Shown here piece by piece: positions 47,710 to 56,631 of a stretch of DNA of 64,000 bases. Where the stretch lies: contig NZ_CP047656.1 of assembly GCF_009906955.1 (NCBI RefSeq), positions 1,302,001-1,366,000 on the forward strand, read 5' to 3'. Source of the stretch: Paraglaciecola mesophila. GTDB taxonomy: Bacteria; Pseudomonadota; Gammaproteobacteria; Enterobacterales; Alteromonadaceae. Under the pieces are notes generated by a model. It had not been told where the DNA came from, made no database searches, and saw only the letters and a program-made list of their open reading frames with translations. Both the position numbers and the translations under genes were made by a program. Each line of letters starts with the position of its first letter. Within the stretch, counting starts at the first letter, position 1.

Positions 47710-48093
47710 AACTATCTTATCGAAAGACGTGGCCAACATTTGCACGTCACCGGTTTCATGAAACCATAGAAAGACCTTATCTTGAAATTGTCCCCCTTCT
47801 TTTAGAAATATCAATTGATCCCCCACCCCATTGCCAGCTAAGGCAACAGCGTTTTGAGGAAAGTGCTCATAGCCACGACATGCCATAGTTTCATTGAGTA
47901 TATGGTTACACGTTCGCGAGAGCCTTTTTCTGTCTGACGTATCCTTAATTGGGTATAATATCCAATCATCTTCATCTGTATTTATTTCACCTCCATTATC
48001 GACTTTCATCGCTTGTCGATATTCCTCTGGCAAGGTTGCATTTAGGGCTTGTTCAGTTAGCACTAATTGCTCATCAGATATTGTAAAGGGCAT
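47638..48093 (-). CDS. SMI1/KNR4 (SUKH-1) protein with repeat-encoded C-terminus
   Basis: A 151-residue SUKH-1 protein: ISDEQLVLTEQALNATLPEEYR followed by NGG (split over residues 4-37) is the family entry helix and turn, then WILYPIKDTSD and NAVALAGNGVGDQLIFL. ATG 48093 has AAGGAG six bases upstream; the longer frame to 48114 does not. The last 23 residues, starting after SFDKIV, are encoded by repeat copy C, so the natural end of the gene has been replaced. The main fold may still be whole, since the insertion comes after the last clear strand. Confidence 0.78.
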   Translation of the reverse strand: MPFTISDEQLVLTEQALNATLPEEYRQAMKVDNGGEINTDEDDWILYPIKDTSDRKRLSRTCNHILNETMACRGYEHFPQNAVALAGNGVGDQLIFLKEGGQFQDKVFLWFHETGDVQMLATSFDKIVIPIPLNNWPLRIHPAGFEQGVGV

Positions 48094-48250
48094 GGGATAC
48101 TCCTTGGTTATCATGCTCTGCTAGAACGGTTATACACGGCAACTTATCAAGGTTTTGGCTGATAACCCCATTAAGTATTCTCATTTACAACCCCCTTGTG
48201 TGCGCCTCACAAGGATGCTAAAGAAAAAGCCAAGCATATTTAACCACTTG

Positions 48251-48595
48251 CTACACGTTTCTATATAAATCATGCAGGTATTCTTTATGCGCGTCATTAA
48301 GCACAGTCTCTTTGTGAGTTAACGTGAGTTCGTTCGTCTCATGTGCATCAGAAATAGCCCTAACACCATCAAGTACACACAGAAAACCAAATACCGACTC
48401 GTTAACAGCGCGCGAGACTATACGTTTCAACATGTCTTGGTCACTATCACTTAGGCTGTTGTACCACACAGATTGTTGAATCAAGGATCCATCAGGCTTT
48501 CTGCCTGGCGGTGACGACAAGGTACTGATGGTGTCATTAATCGCAGCTTTCGCGACCACCTGTTCGATGGTGGTAATAAAATCTTCGTTATTCAA
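48251..48595 (-). CDS. Hypothetical protein, 114 aa, probable immunity-cluster member
   Basis: A 114-residue soluble, helical protein, not named. Visible features: NEDFITTIEQVVAKA, PPGRKPD, WYNSLSDSDQDML, FGFLCVLDGVRAI and a C-terminal EYLHDLYRN. The sequence reads as a conserved small family found beside SUKH genes. GGAG-like sequence (AGGTTC) before the ATG. It lies between two SUKH genes on the same strand, which is why an immunity role is suggested. Confidence 0.65.
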   Translation of the reverse strand: MNNEDFITTIEQVVAKAAINDTISTLSSPPGRKPDGSLIQQSVWYNSLSDSDQDMLKRIVSRAVNESVFGFLCVLDGVRAISDAHETNELTLTHKETVLNDAHKEYLHDLYRNV

Positions 48596-48715
48596 TGAAC
48601 CTCCAAATTTCTATTTAATTGTTCTGACCAAGCAAGATGTATTGTCAAGATTACACTTCTGCCATAGCCAAACGTTCAGTTATCTATCTCTTAATTCACA
48701 GACACTGAATCAGTT

Positions 48716-49333
48716 TTACACCTGTTTAAACGGCACATACTCGTTCCACAACGCGCCAAATTTACCTCGCCATTGTGGTCCAATAGAGTCAAACCATTCA
48801 AGCGTAGATGCGACCGTTTCTTCAGATACGAGAAAATTCTCAATGTGATGTTTTATCGTTTCATCCAAAATGGTTAGCTTGTTCAGGTACTCATTAAACG
48901 AATTTGCCACTAGCACCAATGAGCTTTCTTGGCGTAAGCCTGTCCATTGTGGAAGCCCAGACACAGAAGCGACAACCTGTCCCCCATTTCGCAGATCTAA
49001 GTAAAGTACACTAGACCCGCCATCCCCACCAATGGGCAAAACGCCGACGTTAGGAAAGTCTGCTTGCTGCTTGGCCTGATTCAATTCGAACGGGTTGGAC
49101 TCCCATTCATCTTCACAACTTAACGGGTAGAGAGTGGAAAAGGATAAATATTCAGCTGACGTTTTACCCACCTCTAGCAGAATATCGTAATCTAAATATC
49201 CTCCGTTGCAGGACCGTAAAAAGGATTTGTAATCATTTGGAAGCTGCTTTTTAAGCATTTCCTCTAACAGGTTAATTTCTGACGCTTGCGCTGGGGGATG
49301 TGCATCTTCAATGATGAGATTCTTATATTTCAT
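48716..49333 (-). CDS. SMI1/KNR4 (SUKH) protein, probable immunity protein
   Basis: A 205-residue SUKH protein: INLLEEMLKKQLPNDYKSFL then CNGGYLDYDI (the NGG turn typical of SUKH-1), VLPIGGDGGSSVLYLDLRNG and SLVLVANSFNEYLNKL. The C-terminal 60 residues are an additional helical part. ATG 49333 is preferred by homology of domain start, with AAGGAG 14 bases upstream; the frame is open to an ATG at 49423 without a ribosome site. Same strand as its neighbours. Confidence 0.72.
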   Translation of the reverse strand: MKYKNLIIEDAHPPAQASEINLLEEMLKKQLPNDYKSFLRSCNGGYLDYDILLEVGKTSAEYLSFSTLYPLSCEDEWESNPFELNQAKQQADFPNVGVLPIGGDGGSSVLYLDLRNGGQVVASVSGLPQWTGLRQESSLVLVANSFNEYLNKLTILDETIKHHIENFLVSEETVASTLEWFDSIGPQWRGKFGALWNEYVPFKQV

Positions 49334-49491
49334 AGGATGTTGAATGCGCTCCTTATCGAATTTGGGTGGCTTAGTGTCATGCGGCGGTAATTCTCTAGAA
49401 ATAGTACTAGCAATTACCAACATAGAGGTTGGCTAGAATTTCAAGTAGGAGTTACCCCCTACTTTTTTGATATTGAATTAATGTCAAACGT

Positions 49492-49917
49492 TTACTCATT
49501 TTTAGAGATACCAGAAAAGTCATTCGCATAACCATAAATAAAAAACACATCCTCTTTGTGTTGATAAGGAATATGTTGCTTATTAAGTACCTCGATAAAT
49601 TGTGCTTCAATACTTTCGAGCTCGTTTTTTATTAACCTTCCTCTGGGGATCACACGCCTCGGTCGAACGGCTATCCATTCAATTGAGTAAAAAGGATGTA
49701 TCCCTTCGTCGTAATCACCGATATACCACACATCTTCAGCAAAGGGTTGTGCATCACTGTCTAGCACGTCCTTTCGTATATACGGCGGCGGAAATGGAAG
49801 TGCTTTATACATAGCATCACAGAACGCTCTCCATTTCGTGTTATTCATTATTGAGGTTAACCCTCGCTTTTCAATTTCCCGCCGAATACGTAATTTATGT
49901 TTGTCTTCTTTATTCAT
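49492..49917 (-). CDS. DUF6678-like protein, probable immunity protein
   Basis: A 141-residue soluble protein. The segments NNTKWRAFCDAMY, FPPPYIRKDVL, GDYDEGIHPFYSIEWI, VRPRR and IYGYAND recall the DUF6678 family. After an N-terminal basic helix (HKLRIRREIEKRG), the rest is a mixed fold without membrane segments. The function is unknown; association with SUKH genes in the same strand run suggests toxin immunity. Confidence 0.62.
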   Translation of the reverse strand: MNKEDKHKLRIRREIEKRGLTSIMNNTKWRAFCDAMYKALPFPPPYIRKDVLDSDAQPFAEDVWYIGDYDEGIHPFYSIEWIAVRPRRVIPRGRLIKNELESIEAQFIEVLNKQHIPYQHKEDVFFIYGYANDFSGISKNE

Positions 49918-49997
49918 TTACACCTAACCGTTACTGTATGACACACTTATTAAACCAAATCGCACAGTATGCATATTTGTGTTGATGTTAAATGCCA

Positions 49998-50477
49998 CTA
50001 TCGCTCTTGCCATTTGCTAAGCACTAAATTGAACTCATAGTGGCTATCATGGGGAGCGATAAAGGCATTTAGCTCAAAATCTTGCCCCTTGGCGGCTAAC
50101 CAACGTGAAGAAAACCACTCAATCAAAGCTGTGGTGGCAATCTCCCAGGGGTCAAGTGAATCATCCATATTGATGTATTCATCTTCAAGTTCATTAGGGT
50201 ATACGTGCTCAATCGTTAACAAGTTACTCGCACTGGACACGCCAGTCTCTGTTTTTCCATCAACACAGATAAAATGTGCATTATTGTCTTTATCCAAAAA
50301 GCTGACTTTTACCGGAAACCCAGACGAAAACCCATCTACAGCAACCTCAAACGCCAATGTGGTCACCTCTTGAGGATATTCATATTCAAGTAAGGAACTA
50401 AGCCTTGCTTGCAACGCCTCACTTAGTTGCTCTAAATGACTAATGACTTGCTGCTTAAACTCAGGTGTAAGACTCAT
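49998..50477 (-). CDS. Hypothetical protein, 159 aa
   Basis: Not recognised. A soluble acidic protein with an N-terminal helix (LTPEFKQQVISHLEQLSEAL), a strand-rich middle (EVAVDGFSSGFPVKVSFL) and a Trp-rich helix (LIEWFSSRWLAAKG). AAGGAG lies upstream of the ATG (ATCTCCTT read on the plus strand at 50482), so it is probably translated. It is the first gene of the leftward run of immunity-like genes. Confidence 0.65.
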   Translation of the reverse strand: MSLTPEFKQQVISHLEQLSEALQARLSSLLEYEYPQEVTTLAFEVAVDGFSSGFPVKVSFLDKDNNAHFICVDGKTETGVSSASNLLTIEHVYPNELEDEYINMDDSLDPWEIATTALIEWFSSRWLAAKGQDFELNAFIAPHDSHYEFNLVLSKWQER

Positions 50478-50764
50478 TTATCTCCTTAAAAATAGAACTA
50501 AATTCAATGCTTGGTTTTTACAAGAAAAGTGACAGAAATGACAGAGGCATCCAAGATAAAAATAACACAACTAGTTATCACCCAAGCTAGACTTTCGTTT
50601 TCAGTGATTCAGGTTCACACGATCATTTCCTTACCGGACAAAGATGAGCAAAACCAATGGATTGTCGAAAGGAATTGCGCAATCTAATATAGATAGTCAT
50701 TCCTTTAGGTGCGATGCCTGTTAGGCGTGCATCCTGTGCGGCACAGAAATTAATGAGGGAGAAA

Positions 50765-50968
50765 ATGGAACAATCAATCGTTACAATCCAAGAAACCGTT
50801 TTGGTTCTGCTTGCCATCGCAATTGTATCAGTGCTGTTCAGCTACTTCTTTGTCGCTAAGGCTTTAATTGCAAATGGCGTCTCTAAAACCAAAAGCATTA
50901 TAGCGGGCAAAGCGAGTACTACGATTTTGATACTGCTAGCGTCATTCCTTTATCTATATTTTAGATAG
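50765..50968 (+). CDS. Small two-helix membrane protein, 67 aa
   Basis: A 67-residue protein with two hydrophobic segments (about 10-30, TVLVLLAIAIVSVLFSYFFV; about 50-66, TTILILLASFLYLYF) joined by a basic loop (NGVSKTKSIIAGK). ATG 50765 has GAGGGAG just upstream, which decides against the longer frame from 50714. Not recognised. It lies at the edge of the immunity-gene run, on the opposite strand. Confidence 0.6.
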   Translation: MEQSIVTIQETVLVLLAIAIVSVLFSYFFVAKALIANGVSKTKSIIAGKASTTILILLASFLYLYFR

Positions 50969-51588
50969 CTGATTACAGTGCATTGCAAATGATTGTCTAG
51001 TTTAAGACCCCTATGATCTTGCAGCGGCATTGGAATACTATCCAGCTATGCCAGAGGGTTGTAAATGGTTCAAAGCCACGTTCGCGACCTATACATATTT
51101 TGGACGTGAACTAGGCTGCCTAATGGTTTTTCAGATCCTCGCTTATCATTCAAATCGCTCTTTTTGTTACTTTTCATCCAGATGCTACTAGCAGCAACGC
51201 GACACGAAAATTCCTCGCTCATTTGCCCTGCAAGGGAGTAGCGATATCAATCTTCAATAAATGAAAAAGTTACAACGCCGAGTATATTTTTCCTTCTTAC
51301 TCAACTCAAAAATGTAAGCGATATTTCTTCGACTCTTAGCTCTCTTCGCTATTCCTGACCAATTAAGGGGATCGTCAATTCACTAATATTTGGCATGTCA
51401 ATTGAAACCGCATTAGACATAAAGCCTTTGCAACGAGAATTCGAGGTGTAAACGCTCAGAATGAAACGGCTAAACAATCAGCAAATTTATAGAAGTGGGA
51501 ATGTTGCATATAGATCAATTATGCAATTTAACTCTTTGAAAAAGAGTAAAGCTCGGTAATATCAACCCAGATAAAAATAGGTATTCAG
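50969..51588. other. Non-coding stretch, about 620 bp
   Basis: I see no credible gene, repeat copy or strong terminator here. Short open frames occur near 51015-51190 but without start or ribosome site; they could be a decayed gene. Confidence 0.5.
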
Positions 51589-51801
51589 ATGAATAATAAA
51601 GATCAAAGCTTAGAAAAAAAAGATGATGATTCAGTTAAAAAAGACGATGACACCATTGAACAAGATGATGCATTGCAAGATTCAGAAGCACAAGCGGGAA
51701 GCCCGATTGCGCAATCAATAGCAGGAGAAGAAGATCCAGGTTCTGCCCTTGAAGAATTCATGAAAGATCAGAAAGTTGATGAAAATCAAGAAAAGAAGTA
51801 A
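51589..51801 (+). CDS. Small acidic, highly charged protein, 70 aa
   Basis: A 70-residue protein made almost only of polar and charged residues (KKDDDSVKKDDDTIEQDD), predicted disordered, with a slightly less charged centre (GSPIAQSIAGEED). AGGT lies before the ATG. Such proteins are often stress- or desiccation-related; together with the SDR gene nearby (a general-stress-type enzyme) this would fit, but nothing in the sequence proves it. Confidence 0.55.
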   Translation: MNNKDQSLEKKDDDSVKKDDDTIEQDDALQDSEAQAGSPIAQSIAGEEDPGSALEEFMKDQKVDENQEKK

Positions 51802-52002
51802 TGCTGTATTTTATTCTTAATAAGTCTGTCTGAGTATTAATGGTCAGACAACTAATCACTTAGCTAAATATTAATTCGATACATTATCTAAGAATATATT
51901 GGAGCCGAGAAACATTCTCACTCGGCTAAATTCGGATGATATTAAGTCAGCTGGACGCCACAAACAGTATGACAACACATGAGTTAGCAGAAAGTAATCG
52001 TG

Positions 52003-52902
52003 CTAAGGAAGGTGTTGCCCGCCCGTTACGCCCATTATCTCAGCCGTTACATAGCTGGATTCTTGCGACGCTAAATAGACATAAACCGGTGCTAATTCAG
52101 CGGGCTGCCCTGGTCTCCCAATTGGTACATTTTCACCGAATTTCGGTAACTTTTCGGCTGGTTGTCCCCCACTTTGCTGTAATGGCGTCCAAATAGGTCC
52201 GGGGGCGACACCATTAACCCTTATGCCTTTATCTATCACCATTTTCGCTAAACTTTTGGTAAAGCTAGTAATAGCTCCCTTAGTCGAGGCGTAGTCTAAA
52301 AGCCCAGCTGAGGGCTGATAACTCTGAATAGAGGTGGTATTGATAATGCTGGCCCCTGGGGGCATATGTTTTACTGCAGCTTTTGTAATCCAAAACATAC
52401 CGAATACGTTCGTTGCGTATGTTTGACAAAATTGCTCTGTGGTTAAATCTTCTAGGTCGGCAACAAACTGCTGCTTTCCTGCATTATTAACCAGTATATC
52501 GATTGCACCTAACTTCTCTACGCTGTGACGCACTAGGCTGTTACAGAATTCTTCATCAGATACATCCCCTGCAATCCCCCAAGCATCACTGCCGCTGGCC
52601 TTTAATATGTCTAAAGTGTCTTTCGCATCGGTTTCTTCACTGGCTAAGTAATTAATCACAACATCGGCCCCTTCCCTAGCAAATGCGATAGCTACTGCTC
52701 TGCCAATCCCAGAGTCTCCACCTGTGATGAGTGCTTTACGCCCCTTTAATCGATTGCTTCCCTCATACGTGTTTTCGCCGTGATCCGCTTTAGGATCCAG
52801 TATTTCATCCAGCCCTGGATCAGGTTGTTCGCCGTCTTTTTCAGTTTTCCCCATCTGATATTGGCTTCTCGGATCCTGCATCGTAAATTGATTGGTTTTC
52901 AT
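52003..52902 (-). CDS. SDR family oxidoreductase (general-stress type)
   Basis: A 299-residue short-chain dehydrogenase with the extended N-terminus of the YhdF/YhxC/GSP39 group (MQDPRSQYQ, PDPGLDEILDPKADHGE). The cofactor motif is TGGDSGIGRA, the NNAG motif is present, and the catalytic Ser, Tyr and Lys lie in NTTSIQSYQ and YASTKGA. The substrate is unknown; relatives are induced by general stress. AGGAG lies nine bases before ATG 52902; an upstream TTG start is less likely. It is preceded by a 58-codon gene on the same strand. Confidence 0.9.
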   Translation of the reverse strand: MKTNQFTMQDPRSQYQMGKTEKDGEQPDPGLDEILDPKADHGENTYEGSNRLKGRKALITGGDSGIGRAVAIAFAREGADVVINYLASEETDAKDTLDILKASGSDAWGIAGDVSDEEFCNSLVRHSVEKLGAIDILVNNAGKQQFVADLEDLTTEQFCQTYATNVFGMFWITKAAVKHMPPGASIINTTSIQSYQPSAGLLDYASTKGAITSFTKSLAKMVIDKGIRVNGVAPGPIWTPLQQSGGQPAEKLPKFGENVPIGRPGQPAELAPVYVYLASQESSYVTAEIMGVTGGQHLP

Positions 52903-52962
52903 TCTCAAAGACTCCTTCAAACGTAAATCTGCATTAAATAAATCAAATTTGAGTAAAGGTGA

Positions 52963-53139
52963 TTAATGGCTGGATAAATGTTTTATGTCGCGTTCCTGCC
53001 ATTTTTCTTTGCGGTGGTGGGGGGTCGGTTTATGTAACGAGCGAGTAGTACGATTAAGCTTGCGGAAAGTTCCATCTACATAATTTTCAATGGCTTCAAC
53101 ATCAACATGAAGGTTATATCTATCTTGGAATGTTTTCAC
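52963..53139 (-). CDS. Small basic protein, 58 aa, upstream of the SDR gene
   Basis: A 58-residue frame starting with GTG 53139, with GGAG seven bases upstream. It codes for a basic, His/Arg/Lys-rich protein (VKTFQDRYNLHVDVEAIENY at the start; TFRKLNRTTRSLH; KPTPHHRKEKWQE). The good ribosome site and position 60 bp before the SDR gene on the same strand support a real gene. Not recognised. Confidence 0.55.
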   Translation of the reverse strand: MKTFQDRYNLHVDVEAIENYVDGTFRKLNRTTRSLHKPTPHHRKEKWQERDIKHLSSH

Positions 53140-53688
53140 TTTGCATCTCCTGTTTAATTTTAAGATCTACAACTGTTGGTTTGCTATCTACTTCGACTTA
53201 AAAACAGCAATAGATATGCCAAATGAATTATTTTTAAGTGCAAACGTTATGCTCCTTATCCTCGAGGCAATTGTTTACTCTGCAAGTGGCGAAAAATAGT
53301 AGTGATGATGAATGAAATTTTGACATCGAATGTATATGCAGTGGAAAAAATTACACATTAGCCCCCACCGTTGGCGCTCGAGCTCGACCGAAACGGGGCT
53401 TTGTAGGAATAACGCTGCGGCCGAGTAAGGATTACTTACATTGCCACTGCAGAGAAAGAATCGGCTGGGCTGAATCAACACACGAATGAAAATGAATAGC
53501 TATTTCGCGCTCAATGCAGACAATTAGATCGTTGCTCGTTTAACTATTTGGCGGGGCCCCATTTGCAGCTACGATTGTGAGCCATGTCCTTATAATTTAC
53601 AGAGAAAACGCTGGCTCACGACCTTGACGAGATTTGACCCACTCGGCGCTAGGGCCTTTTTACGAAGGTGTTTTGTGATAAACCGTGT
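53140..53688. other. Non-coding stretch, about 550 bp
   Basis: No credible gene: the frames present have neither ribosome sites nor protein-like composition. It should hold the promoter of the small gene/SDR pair. Confidence 0.5.
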
Positions 53689-54465
53689 CTAAACGAGGTC
53701 CGCTTCCTCTTGTCTAAGCGTTAACACCTCATAACCCGTCTGCGTGACCAAAATAGTGTGCTCCCACTGAGCAGAAAGCTTTTTATCAGCGGTAATCACT
53801 GTCCAGCCGTCTTTCTTGGTCTTAGTTTTCGCCTTGCCTTGGTTAATCATTGGTTCAATGGTAAACGTCATGCCCGGTTGCAAGGATATTCCTGTTGCTG
53901 GCTTTCCATAGTGAAGCACTTGCGGCTCTTCATGCATTTCTCGGCCTATCCCGTGCCCACAAAACTCTTTGACCACAGAATAACCTTTTCCCTCTGCTAA
54001 GGTTTGTATTGCTGCGCCAATATCCCCTAACGTCGCTCCTGGCTTTACTTTGTTAATACCTGCCCACATAGCCTCGTAGGTCGTTTTAACAAGGCGTTTG
54101 GCCAGAGGGTCAGCCTCCGTCATTACGTACATTTTGCTAGAGTCAGTGATAAAGCCATTCTTCTCAAGTGTGATGTCTAGGTTAATAATATCTCGTGATT
54201 TAAGCCGGTAGCTATCACGCGGTACACCATGACAAACCACTTCGTTTACGGAAGAGTTTAACGCGAATTGATAGCCGTATTGCCCTACACTTGCGGGTCT
54301 TGCATTTAAGGTATTTCGAATAAAGTCATCGACTTGATTGTTAATCTCTAACGTAGACACCCCTTCTTGCACAAAATCGTCTAGCATGTGAAAGACTTGC
54401 GCTAGAAGTCTTCCTGACGAGCGCATCAACTCAATTTCTTCTATGGTTTTTATATTTACTTGCAT
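53689..54465 (-). CDS. map: Type I methionine aminopeptidase, paired with a ParD-like gene
   Basis: A 258-residue enzyme that removes N-terminal methionine. All ligands of the two-metal site are present at E. coli numbering: Asp97, Asp108, His171, Glu204 and Glu235, with His79 also kept. It has the usual length and no extension. The ATG is one base after the ParD-like gene's stop codon, so the two are an operon. The essential housekeeping map gene normally lies beside rpsB; this is not that context, so it is probably an extra copy. Confidence 0.92.
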   Translation of the reverse strand: MQVNIKTIEEIELMRSSGRLLAQVFHMLDDFVQEGVSTLEINNQVDDFIRNTLNARPASVGQYGYQFALNSSVNEVVCHGVPRDSYRLKSRDIINLDITLEKNGFITDSSKMYVMTEADPLAKRLVKTTYEAMWAGINKVKPGATLGDIGAAIQTLAEGKGYSVVKEFCGHGIGREMHEEPQVLHYGKPATGISLQPGMTFTIEPMINQGKAKTKTKKDGWTVITADKKLSAQWEHTILVTQTGYEVLTLRQEEADLV

Positions 54466-54466
54466 A

Positions 54467-54673
54467 CTATTTTACGACTTTCAAAACGCTATCGGCGTTT
54501 GCGTTTTCCAGTTCCTTCACAATCAGCTCTGAAAACGTCAAGTTTGGATTTAGCTCGGCTAGACGCCCCATTTTTATCCAAAATTCCGCCTGAGCATTAA
54601 TAGAGCGTGACATAACCTGACAGCTTTTTCGTACTTCGTCATGCACTTCATCAGATATTTTAATTATTCCCAT
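54467..54673 (-). CDS. ParD-like antitoxin-family protein
   Basis: A 68-residue protein of the ParD-like family: MGIIKISDEVHDEVRKSC is a ribbon-helix-helix entry, followed by RSINAQAEFWIKMGRLAE and a C-terminal helix. The start at MGII fits the family; an in-frame ATG at 54706 adds 11 hydrophobic residues without a ribosome site. In several gammaproteobacteria a ParD-like gene is paired with a methionine aminopeptidase gene, as here. It probably binds DNA and regulates the pair. Confidence 0.75.
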   Translation of the reverse strand: MGIIKISDEVHDEVRKSCQVMSRSINAQAEFWIKMGRLAELNPNLTFSELIVKELENANADSVLKVVK

Positions 54674-54982
54674 AACAAACACTGTATATATAAAACATAT
54701 ACACATCGTATATTTCGAGTCTGAATTTTACAAGTTCTCATTAAAACAAAGAATACACTTGCAACTTAGACTAAGCAGGTGACAAGCTGCAAATGAATGG
54801 ACTGGCTACAATTCGCTGCGATGCCTACAGTGACTTGCTATTTCTACGGTCATCGCCGATATTTCAACCGATTTATAGAAGTATGCATACTTCGTGGAAA
54901 AACAGCAGACAGTTGCCGTGAATCAAACGTCGAATTAAGGCATCATAGCCACAGAGATTAGAACAGCAGGAACTAATAAGAA

Positions 54983-55885
54983 GTGACAAAACCGATGAGC
55001 AAAATTACCCTCTTAGACGGCGGCATGGGCCAAGAATTACTGCGCCGAAGCTCCCGTAAGGTCACTCCTATGTGGTCGGCTGACATTATGCTGAATGAGC
55101 CGACTCTGGTCAGAGATTTACACTGCGAATTTATTGAACATGGTGCTCGCGTCATTACACTCAATACCTACACCGCAACCCCTCAACGCCTCAAGCGTGA
55201 AAACGAACTCGCACAACTTGAACATTTACATCAGGCGGCGATGCGCGCAGCTCAAGAGGCAATTGAACTGGCACAGCGTGATGATGTGGCTATCGCCGGC
55301 AGCCTGCCACCACTCGTCGCGAGCTACCATCCTGAGGTCTCTCTATCATTCGAGGATTCTCTTGATAGTTATCGTCAACTAGTGGAATTACAGTCACCTG
55401 CAAGCGATATCTTTATTTGTGAAACCATGTCATCTATCAGCGAAGCCCGAGCTGCCTGTACCGCCGCCAAAGAAAGCGGCAAACCTGTATGGGTGGCATT
55501 TTCAGTGAGTGATAGTCACCCTGAACAACTTCGCAGTGGTGAGTCCCTAGAAGAGGCACTTAGTGCACTTGACACACTTGCACCTGAGGCGATATTGCTT
55601 AATTGCAGTCAACCCGAAGCAATCAGCGCATGCTGGCCGCTAATGCAAGCTTCAAATACGCAGATAGGCGCATATGCGAACGGTTTTGTGTCTATCGACG
55701 CGCTTTACCCTGGAGACACAGTAGAAGCACTAGAAAGACGCAATGACATGAGCCCAGCACAATACGCCGCACACGCCATGCACTGGGTAAACAAGGGGGC
55801 ATCTATCATTGGTGGCTGCTGTGAAATTGGCCCTCCCCACATAAAAGCACTCGCAGCAATATTGCAAAGTGAAGGTTTGTTGTAA
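54983..55885 (+). CDS. Homocysteine S-methyltransferase family protein
   Basis: A 300-residue TIM-barrel methyltransferase. LLDGGMGQELLRR at the start, and the zinc-binding cysteines in NCSQPE and GGCCEIGP, are typical. It transfers a methyl group (from S-methylmethionine or a betaine) to homocysteine; the donor is not clear (MmuM-like or Bmt-like). GTG 54983 has AGGA 11 bases upstream; ATG 54995 is the other possible start. No operon partner. Confidence 0.88.
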   Translation: MTKPMSKITLLDGGMGQELLRRSSRKVTPMWSADIMLNEPTLVRDLHCEFIEHGARVITLNTYTATPQRLKRENELAQLEHLHQAAMRAAQEAIELAQRDDVAIAGSLPPLVASYHPEVSLSFEDSLDSYRQLVELQSPASDIFICETMSSISEARAACTAAKESGKPVWVAFSVSDSHPEQLRSGESLEEALSALDTLAPEAILLNCSQPEAISACWPLMQASNTQIGAYANGFVSIDALYPGDTVEALERRNDMSPAQYAAHAMHWVNKGASIIGGCCEIGPPHIKALAAILQSEGLL

Positions 55886-55962
55886 AACTATTAGGCTGCT
55901 TTCCCAGCGTCAAAGCGAAATTAATAACGGATAGGCAATTAGAAGCCACCATCACTCGTTCA

Positions 55963-56304
55963 TCAACTGCAATACTGGCGCTGGAACATGTGCGGATCAT
56001 GAGTGAAAGCATTTACACATCGCTGGCAGATACACTGCTTATGCTGACGGTTCGCAGGCACTAAATCAATAAGCGCTCGAGGAATCGAAGTCACAAAACA
56101 CCAGCAATCAGCCTGATTTGGTGGTTTTAGCGGTTGTTGATCATTACCTGCATTTTTAGTTGGCTCAGGGCTGAGCGTTTGCACCTCTGGTACTTTTTGC
56201 TTTGGCGTATTTTGAACCATTTGCGCATTATTACACCGATTATCTTGCTGGCAAAATGGGCAACGCATGTCATCAAAAATAGCGAGTTCTTCTACTTTAC
56301 GCAT
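55963..56304 (-). CDS. Cysteine-rich CWC family protein
   Basis: A 113-residue protein with the CWC arrangement: CPFCQQDNRC near the start, CWCF in the middle and CICQRC towards the end, likely binding zinc; the two halves are joined by a Pro/Gln-rich linker longer than usual for the family (about 35 residues). The function is unknown. The start at MRKVEELAIF is preferred over an ATG six codons upstream. Confidence 0.78.
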   Translation of the reverse strand: MRKVEELAIFDDMRCPFCQQDNRCNNAQMVQNTPKQKVPEVQTLSPEPTKNAGNDQQPLKPPNQADCWCFVTSIPRALIDLVPANRQHKQCICQRCVNAFTHDPHMFQRQYCS

Positions 56305-56379
56305 TGTTATTTCTCGAAACATTCAAATAGTTAAAATAAATAATGTGATTATTATCACATGTGAGCGCCATCCTGTTTA

Positions 56380-56475
56380 ATACCATTATTCCAGTAAATA
56401 ATTGACCTGTCAGAATTCATCCAACAGATTTTGAACAAGGCGTCGGTGCACAGTAACGACTAACCCTTTTAGATA
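56380..56475 (-). repeat. Remnant of the dispersed inverted-repeat element, copy E
   Basis: The first hundred or so bases follow copy D (62056) with many mismatches: TACCATTATTCCAGTAAATA against the usual end, then CAGAATTCATCCA and GAACAAGGCGTCGGTG. The rest of the element is lost or unrecognisable. Confidence 0.7.
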
Positions 56476-56631
56476 CCGTTAACACAGTATTATAAATGCT
56501 GACGCATTCTCTTACGATGAATGTTGCGAGCAGACTGACCAAATTTGATGGTTATTTCACTGTTTTGTTCATTGACAATCACCGCTCGCAGTTAGCAATT
56601 TTTGTCATTTTGAATATTTTTGTCACAATTT

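Noticed and set aside
48192..48214. CCTTGTG/CACAAGG hairpin between two immunity-like genes
   Set aside because: Short stem without a T-run; could be chance.
50700..50760. GTTAGGC beside GTGCATCC, which recalled an integron attC half-site near the immunity genes
   Set aside because: No second complementary core site at a suitable distance, and no similar sites between the other genes of the run.
51903..51927. AGCCGAG/CTCGGCT hairpin between the small acidic protein and SDR genes
   Set aside because: Stem is good, but there is no T-run on either strand and it is 100 bp from both genes; not called a terminator.
53275..53481. 68-codon minus-strand frame
   Set aside because: Cysteine- and Phe-rich composition without ribosome site or recognisable pattern; looks like chance.
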